Below are positions 52,555 through 61,500 of a stretch of DNA of 64,000 nucleotides, piece after piece (within the stretch, counting starts at the first letter, position 1; each line of letters starts with the position of its first letter). The DNA lies in the NCBI GenBank assembly GCA_032164245.1, contig JAVMKO010000002.1, positions 89,789,340-89,853,339 of the forward strand, read 5' to 3'. The position numbers were made by a program, and so were the translations under genes. The stretch is from Sternotherus odoratus (Eukaryota; Chordata; Testudines; Kinosternidae). The notes beneath the pieces were generated by a model. It ran no database searches. It was not told where the DNA came from and worked only from the letters and a program-made list of their open reading frames with translations.

Positions 52555-55500
52555 AAGTATAGCTCAAACTGCTCTGCAAAACTGCTGGAGCTGATCCTAG
52601 GTCAAGTTACCGACTTAAGCTCTGATCTTGCAAGATGGTCCACACAAGCAAACATCTGTGCCCATGTAGAGCCCCACTGACTGACTTCAGCCTGGCTCCA
52701 CACAGGACAGGAGCAGGGTCTGCCTGCCTGGATCACTAGGCAGGATTGGGGTCTTAGAGATTTCTTACAGAGGCCATGAAGATTTATTTACACTTCCTCC
52801 CTGTTGTTCGGAGTTTCTCACTCAGCTCCACCCTAGTGATATGAAAAGAAGGCATCTCCTCTGGTTGGAATCGTTACTTTCTGGGCTATAAAGTTGCCTT
52901 TAGGAATCTCTTTGATTATGTTTATCATTAAAAAAACACTGTTTCCTGGAGTGTCCAGTACCCTGATATTTGATAGCGGAATGTCTTGCTTTCCTCCTCT
53001 GCCTCCAGTCCTGTACAGTGATCTGGAGAGATGGGACTAAATTCATACTAGATTTAAACTCCTTTGAAGTTATTCCAAGAATGAATTTGGCCCAATCAGC
53101 TTAAATTAATGCATGTAATTAAGCTTCTGTACCTAAAATGACTGCTATGGAATGAGCCTTACGTTTTCAGCCTCCCGCATGTTAATTAACAGACTGTCCT
53201 CTTTAAGGCCATTGAAGATCTTTTCACTTGACTGTAAGTGAAATGTAGGATAGAGTTGAACCCCAGCCTTGACCTGTTTTCTCTTTGGAGCTTTTTCAGT
53301 GTGCAGACTTTGACTGTATTTCTTATGAATATGAAGGTTTGAAATTAATATAATCCAATAAAATGAAGTTTTAAAGCATATACAAAGTTGTAAACTTCAA
53401 TGTGATCCTTTTTTCGGTAGTTAAATATAGTTTTGGTGTTCATTGGTTTGTTCTGCCTTTGCAGTGCAAGCCAGCAGTAAACCGAAGCAGGTCCTCCAGT
53501 GTCAGTCTAACAGTTGAAAGTGCTTTAGAAAGCTTTGATTTCCTGAACACCTCTGACTTTGATGATGAGGATGGTGGAGGTGATGAGGTTTGTAATGGTG
53601 GAGGAGGTGCTGACTCAGTATTTTCAGACACCGAGACGGAGAAGACTAGGTAAGTCAACAGTGACGGCCAGCTTGCGGTTCTCAAGGCAAGCTGCTACAC
53701 TAGTTGTTTGTCACTAACAGAGGATCCTGGTGCACACGTTATACAAGGAAGATGAAACTAGATATTTGAGGTTATAGATCAAGAGGTTTTCTACATGAAA
53801 ATCTCTAAATGCAGGTATCAATTTTTCTTGTTCAAACCGCTACAGTCTGTCCCCCAAAATGGAAGTGTAATAAATTAGCACACTAGAAATCAATATCTGC
53901 AAAGCTTCTTCCTTGATATAGGTTTGGACCTGGTTTTCCTTGGCTTGAATTTAGTAACTAATTCCTCTGTTTTTCCCCCCACCCGTCTTTTCTCTCTAGC
54001 CCAATGAGTCTTTGCAGTGGATTAGGATTGTCAGTAACAGTAACACAGGGCCAGATTTAAACAGCATGGCGTAGGTTTCCTTTGGAATGCGAGAGTGATG
54101 ACTTGTTCATGGCCCTGCATGTTACGTGCCCACATTCCACCACTGTCTTTGCGAGAGGAGAAGTAGTTGTGTATTTATGTGCTGTCATGTCACCTTGTGA
54201 CGCTGACTGTGTTTTATCATTAGATCCTCAGATGTACATTTGTAACCTCAGGAGAACTAAAACATGACCCCCAAAAGTCTACACACTGCAAATATGACTG
54301 CAAAAGGAGCAAACACCACACAGCACTCTCCTAAAAGGGAAGCCACATTTCCCACTGTCCATCATAGCACTTGTAAGGGATTTTCCAACACAACGAGCAA
54401 TCACAATTCTGCTGGGGGGGGGGGGGGGGAAACCCATCTCATTTCATACTTTTTTCCAAAAAAACCTTAGACTTAACACGGAAATAAATTATATATATTA
54501 CGTTGCTTGCTAACCTCGACATTATTAACTTGATCCTGCCCCAGCTGAGGGGAGTGACACAACTGCCTGCAGAGTCAGGCCTTATGTAAGCACCGTAGCC
54601 ATTAGTTATGTGAATTAGCTTAAAATTAAAAGGTTGCCTTTTTCTTTTCTTTTTTTAATGACGACTTTGAAAGCAGCCTCAGTTCCTACTCCGAAGTTAC
54701 GTGAATTTTAATGCATGGTTTAGTGCAGGGGTAGGCAACCTATGACACGTGTGCCAAAGGCGGCAGGCACGCAAGCTGATTTTCAGTGGCACTCACACTG
54801 CCCAGGTCCCGGCCACCGGTCCGGGGGGCTCTGCATTTTAATTTTATTTTAAATGAAGCTTCTTAAACATCTTAAAAACCTTATTTACTTTACATACAAC
54901 AATAGTTTAGTTCTATATTATAGACTTATAGAAAGAGATCTTTTCAAAACGTTAAAATGTATTACTGGCACGGGAAACCGTAAATTAGAGTGAATAAATG
55001 AAGACTGGGTACACCACTCCTGAAAGGTCGCCACCTCCTGGTTGAGAACATCCACATAATGCAGTGCAGGTGCTATGATTTTTAACACATGTAAATGTGT
55101 GTTTGCGTATTGGAAATCAGAATTGGGCCTTATTTTCAAACCATGCGAGAATATTGTTGTAACAACAAGAAAATGGAAATAATGATTTAAACACAGTGAG
55201 AATAAGTATTATCCTGTGGAAATACATGATGAACTGTTTGTTATACACACTAAGCCTAAAACAGCAGATGGAAACATCATGTCTCTTATTCCAACCATGT
55301 TTTTCTTTTACTGACAGTTAAATCTGGTTCCAGCAACACACTGATAAACTAGTTCTTAATGGTTTAATTTTTGAGAAACCACAAATCAATAATGCAGTTT
55401 AATCCAGAACAATTTGGTAACTAATAATGTCAACAGATGAAAAAATAACAAATGCTAACAAGGGCAAATTTCAAAGACTTTTTGGTGAGTTCTCCACAAA

Positions 55501-58500
55501 AGAGGCATTGTTCTGGAGAAACAAGTAGACCACTGTGGAAGCAATTTGTCTTTTAAATGTGTACAATCATTCCACATTCATTACACAATGTTACTGCCAA
55601 GTTAAGATATGATGTATTCATTAAAAGGTTTCTGGCTTATCAAGGGCTCTTTGGTTACAGATCACTGCTTGCAGCAATTCTTCTTGTGCCTGATGTTAGT
55701 CATTTTGAGTTAACGTGTTCTGTCTGCATGAGAAGAAAATCAACTCCTTACCCAACTTCCTGCATTAACAGTTACAGGTCAGATCACCCAGAAGCCAGAG
55801 GGCACCTCAGTGAAGCTTTGACTGAAGACACAGGAGTTGGGACCAGTATAGCTGGAAGTCCTCTCCCACTCACCACAGGGAATGAGAGTCTTGATATCAC
55901 AATAGTTAAGCATTTACAGTACTGTACACAGCTCGTTCAGGTACAATTGCTCTTTTGGGTTATATTTTTATAATAATATTCCTAGCGGCATTTGTGTGCC
56001 AGCGACTTAGTGTTTAACGTGGCTGGTGAATTCACTACTGGGTGAAAGTGAGGTAGGAGTACTGCTAGATTGAGCCAGTTGGAGAGCTGGCTGACACCAA
56101 GAAAGCTTCTGCAAATGTAGCTCTTCTAATGTGCCTCAGTCATGACCTGCCAGACCTCTGTTATGCCAGTCCTGACCCTCTTCAGAGCTGAGAGCAAGGC
56201 CTGAAAATACAGGGCACTTTTGTGACATGAATTACTGGTGTCCACTAAGGAAAGTGCAGGCCACAAAATTCACTTTCCCCTTGGACTCAAATCCTGCCAC
56301 TGACTTCCACTCTACCACACTCAGAGCAGCTGCAGGTCACCCTTGTTAGGTGACATGGAAGCCCATTAAGTCACTGTTTACTCTAGCTAAACCCCAGACC
56401 ATTGGAAGTCCACTGAGATATGTGTGTTATTTTAAAGCAAAAGGAATTTTGGGGCTAAAACCAAGATGATTCTTTAAATGCAGGAATTGTAAAATGCCAT
56501 CTTTGCTTTGGACTCGATGTGCAAACACAGTAGAAATGTAATACATTGCACTGAAGTCCAGTCTCTGTGAACCAAGTCTGGATAGTTATACATTCCAGGA
56601 AGTTTTCCCTCCCTAATCAAAGTAAAGACTTGTTCCAGGATTTTCTGCTTTCTAAAGGGTGCCCGCTTTGGAGAACATCCGTGTTTTCCTATTGTATTGG
56701 AATATTGTATATTGGAGCCTCATTTACTGCATTAGGCTCTTCATTCCCACGCAAACACAGTTAACCTCTATTTCCAAAGGCTCACTGCTACCATGGAAAT
56801 CAAGTTCTGCTTCTGACATCTTGCTGATTTAGACAGCTACATCTCAGCCATGTAGAATAAGGAAGGGTATTGGGCTCAATACAGGAGTAACTGCATGAAA
56901 TTCTACGGGCTGCACATGTTATGCAGGTCAGAGTAGATGATCCAATGCTCTGCCCTAGTCTTAAACTCTGTGGAAGGAGTTAGGTGCCTAAAGCAGCACT
57001 TTGCTATTTCAGTGAGTATCTAGGTTCCTGCAAATGGATTTAGGCATTTCAGTATAGGCATAAAAATTCTCTAAAAAACATTGTGCAACAACTGCAAAGC
57101 ATACACTCACCAGAAGATTTAAGCAGATACTATGCAGTAGAACAGGGATCGGCAACCTTTGGCCCGCAGCCCACGTGCCAAAAATGCCAATCCCTGCAGT
57201 AGAACCTCAGAGTTAAACACCGGAGTTAACAAACTGACCAGACAATGACACACCTTATTTGGAACGGGAAGTACAGAATCATGCAGCAGCAGAGACCAAG
57301 GAAAATTATATCTATTTATCTATTGATAGATAGAGATACACATACACACAATACATGGTGTTAAATGTAAACTACTTTTTTTAAAAAAAGGGAAACAAGC
57401 ATTTTTTTTCTGCATAGTAAAGTTTCAAAGCTGTATTAAGTCAATGTTCAGTTGTCAGCTTTTGAAAAAACCACAACGTTTTGTTCAGTCATGAACATTT
57501 CAGAGTTATGAACATCCTCCATTCCCAAGGGCTTTGTAACTCGGAGGTTCTACTGTACAACCTGTTTCTCACTGCAGATTAAAAATATCTATATTCAGAT
57601 CAGACTATTTCAGCAAGATGAAACGTCTTCAGGCCTCCTAGTAGGGTTTAGTAACTTTTTTTTTAAACCCTTGTTTTATTAGCAAATCGTGTTCTCCAGT
57701 AAAACTCCATTTGTTGTAAGAAACCTCCTGGATAAGCTGTCCAAGGAGATTGTAATAATGGAGAACCTTGCAGAGATCAGCAGCGTGAACATGGGGAACA
57801 TCATCTCTGTAACTGAAGGCAAGTACCAGTATGTGGGCGAGCTCTTTGGAAAGAAAGCGAGAGAGAGGGTGGGGAGGTTGTGTCTTCCTAAGCGGTCATT
57901 TGTTGGACTTTTAGTAAATTCCATTGCACTAAAGGTTGACACACAGTTGCAAATGGACACTACCACTTCTAACTGGTATCAGTCAACAGATGGTGGCAGG
58001 AGACCTCAAGCTGGGCTAAGGTAGGATATCCAGAAAGGCAAGGGGAGAAGGCGGAGATGCTCACTATTTCCAATGTGCCTCCTTTCCTCTACCACACACA
58101 AAAAAGCAGATGGCTGCTGTATTGCCAAAGCAACTGGTGTGGGGTCTCCTCTGAGAAGCCAGATTCTTCCTCCATCTCTCCTTGTCCAGTATGGGGAGAT
58201 TATTTGGGGGAGCTCTAGTTTGCATGATCAGAGGCATGACACAGTCTGTGAATAGTTTGTCTAGAACAGTGTTCTTCAAAGTTTTTCTTCGGCGGTCCCT
58301 TTTCGCTGTCCCGCCTCTACTCACGGCCTCCGGGGTATGTCCGCCAAAATGCCACCAAATAGAAAGCTTCCGCTTTCTGCGGCATAAAAATAGACCGCCT
58401 CCGAGTTTGGCAGTCTCTCGGGTGGGATCGGTGACAGCGCCGGGCTCTTGCGCACCCATGTGGGTGGTCTCACGCACCCCACTTTGAAGACCACTGGTCT

Positions 58501-61500
58501 AGGAGACTACTCTTAATTACCATTATTGACCAACACTTAGCAGGTCTGTAGCATCTTTGCATCTTCAGAGAGGTTTACAAATATTATTAATCTTCACAAG
58601 CCCTGGGAGTAGGCAAATATTGTTAGCATAATTTTCCTGATCAAGAAACAAAGGCAAAGCAGTTAGGTGAGTTGCCCCAAAAGGAGAGCCAGGATTAGAA
58701 TTCTGGAGTTTGTGGTTCCCAGTCCTGTTGGGACTGGACTATTACCCCACATCTCTCTGGTACTTCATGGTAATTAAATAACTATTTTCCAGTTCCTGAT
58801 ACCGGATCAGAAGCAAGTTTGCTTTCATCATTTGGATTTTTAGTCAGGGAAGACAAAACACTCTAAGAACTGGCCCTTTCTGTGCCTTGGGAAGCTGACT
58901 ACTCAGCAGTGGGGTGGGAATAAGTATTCATGTACCCTTGTGTTTTTGTTATACTAACACAGCAATCTGATCTCTGTGATTGTTTCACTTGTTTTGTTTT
59001 TCCCCTTCAGCAATTCCAGAATTTCATAAAAAGCTATCACTGCTGTCTTTCTGGACTAAGTGCACCGGTCTCACAGGGGTGTATCATACCTCGGCAGACA
59101 AGATGATAAAGCAGCTGGATGTCACTTTTGCCACTGCTGTGAATGAAGAGTACCCAGGACTTGCAGAAACAGGTAGATTCTTCAAAAAACAAACATTTCT
59201 ACCCACAAGTCAAGGTGGATCTGGCAGAATCTGTCTTGTAGTGGGCTTCTGAAAAATGCCACTATGCAGAGACCAAGTTTTGCTCACCTTCAGTTACAAC
59301 TCTTCAGTCCCACAGAAGTCAACTGGGATGTGGGTCAAAGACCTTACCTGAGAGTGACTGATTTAAATGTGTTTTGCCACAACTTGTGAAGCCTGAAGAT
59401 TTTGCCCAATATAGTCAAAACCAAAGAAATTAACTATTTTGAAGTCCACATGAGTATTGAAAAACAAAGTAGGACTAGATCTGATAAACACAATGTATTA
59501 GTTTAGTCAGATACTGGGGGAAATTCTCTATTTGCTTTGCCCATCTCATTCTCTTGCCTGTTCTGCCTGCCAAATTCACACTGATGTCAATAGAAGCTTT
59601 GTGTATGAACATGAAATAGCAAAAGATCAATGCTCCAGGCCAACTCCTGCCCCTAGGCAATCTCATTGACGTCAGTGGTACTACAGAGGTGCAACTGGGC
59701 ACAACAATTGGTTCTCTATTTAATGAAGCAGTGTCAGGTGGAGAGAAAGGATAGTCTAGTGGACAGGGTGGTGCATTGGCTTCAAGAGAGTTTCAATAGC
59801 TGGCACAGTCAAAGACACCCTGTGTGACATAGGGCAAGTCACAAACTGCTCAGTACCCCTTCTGGAAGTTGGCAATAGTTCTTCCCTACTTCACAAGGTT
59901 TCATCAGGATAGAATCTATTAATGATTGTGAGGAGCTCAGATATTACACAGATGAGGACCAGACAGATTGAGGACTACGTTGCCCATAGTGAAGATGAGA
60001 AATGCTGATGCTGGGAGGTGTCTCTCTCTTTTTTCTTTTATTTTTAAGTTCTACCTTTCTTTCATGTTTTAAAGGGTTGAACCAAGTTCATTGCAGTGTT
60101 TTCTCTGTCTGAAGTTTTTTCCTCTTGTTAATACAATGTTCCTTTGTCTTTTCCTGCTGCGTGTAGTATTCAGAACCTTGCTGTCTCAGATCCTCAGCCG
60201 AACAGAACCAGTCCTCTCATCCAGTCTGTCCTCTGAAATCCTAACAGTTTTTCAGTACTACAATTATTTTGCTAGCAACGGTGTTAGCGACCTTGGAAGC
60301 TATTTGTTGCAACTTGCAAAAGAAGGTAACGTATCTGAGTTCTGACTGGTAGAAGGGAAATGTATCAAGGTGCTTTTGATAAAATAATTCAGCCCTTGAG
60401 CTGATTTTTTTATTAACCAACAGGGAAAAGAGGGAAACAACTGCCTTGGGTGTTTGAATAGGATTGCAATGGCACGTGTATAGTGAAGGAAGGGGTGGGT
60501 ATTTCCAACTGGCACTCCCCCCTCGCCTCCTCACCCAGACATGCTCATTAGTATTAAAAATGTTAGTTCTTTCTACACACTTGTTTAGGGGCTGGATAGT
60601 ACTGTTGGTTTGGTCCCAAAAGTAGGTGCCGAGGTGCCACAGCTTTACTTGATTTCGGTCTCTCCTTTGCTCCCCTCATCCCGATCTCATGATGTTCTGA
60701 GCCCCTCCTGGGAAGTGCTGAGGAAGCTGAGCAAACTCTGTGCCGTGCCAGAAATGCTCAGCACTTCAGAAGACCAGGCCCTGTGACCACAGCAGGACAA
60801 CAGACACTTGGCACCTCTTGGGCCCAAGCCCATAGTGCTCTAGACTTTCACTCCGGGAGATGTGAATTTCATGTGTTAACCTAGTACATCTGAAATGGAG
60901 TTTGAGGAACTCCTCCGTTCTGAATGACACAGTATAGCACATCTTGGCATTGCTGCCAGCTTTTACGCAACAGCGGCCAAAGGCCAGGGGTAGGAGAGAT
61001 GTTCAGTACTGAGGCACATTAGCAGGGGCTGTCAGCAGAGATGGACATAAGTGAGCAGGAAAAACTGGCACAAAGATGTCCTTGGTACCAATATACAGCA
61101 GAGAAGAAGATCTGGCCCAAAGCAAGGTCTCCTCCAATAGTGCTTCCCCGGGGCTGTGTGGAGAAGTTTGCACAAAGCCTGCTCTCAGTGTGGCTGGCTG
61201 AAGCCAACGCTATTAGACACTCACTCTCGTGAGCACTAAATCGAATCACTTTTCTAAAACAAAACAAAAACTAATGAACAATATAACATCACTATAAATG
61301 CCAATCAAGAGTCATTTCTCTTAGATATGGAAAGTGCCAAAGGAAAACGCACCTTGAACTCAGCTCTCCCCAGAGGATATTCAACTTTCCCTTGCTACAA
61401 TCACTGATTAGAACTTTTGGGGTTTTCTAGCTGTAGTTAAGATTTGATGATTAGGCCTTCACTTTGGACTGGGAATAAGATACCTAACATCCGACTTAGC

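Noticed and set aside
55557..55771. Open frame upstream of exon 15
   Set aside because: Chance continuation into the intron. The acceptor at 55770-55771 and phase agreement with exon 14 define the exon.
57823..57826. GT donor four bases after the GC donor of exon 16
   Set aside because: It would frameshift exon 17, whose [10 protein letters not shown] start fits only the GC donor.
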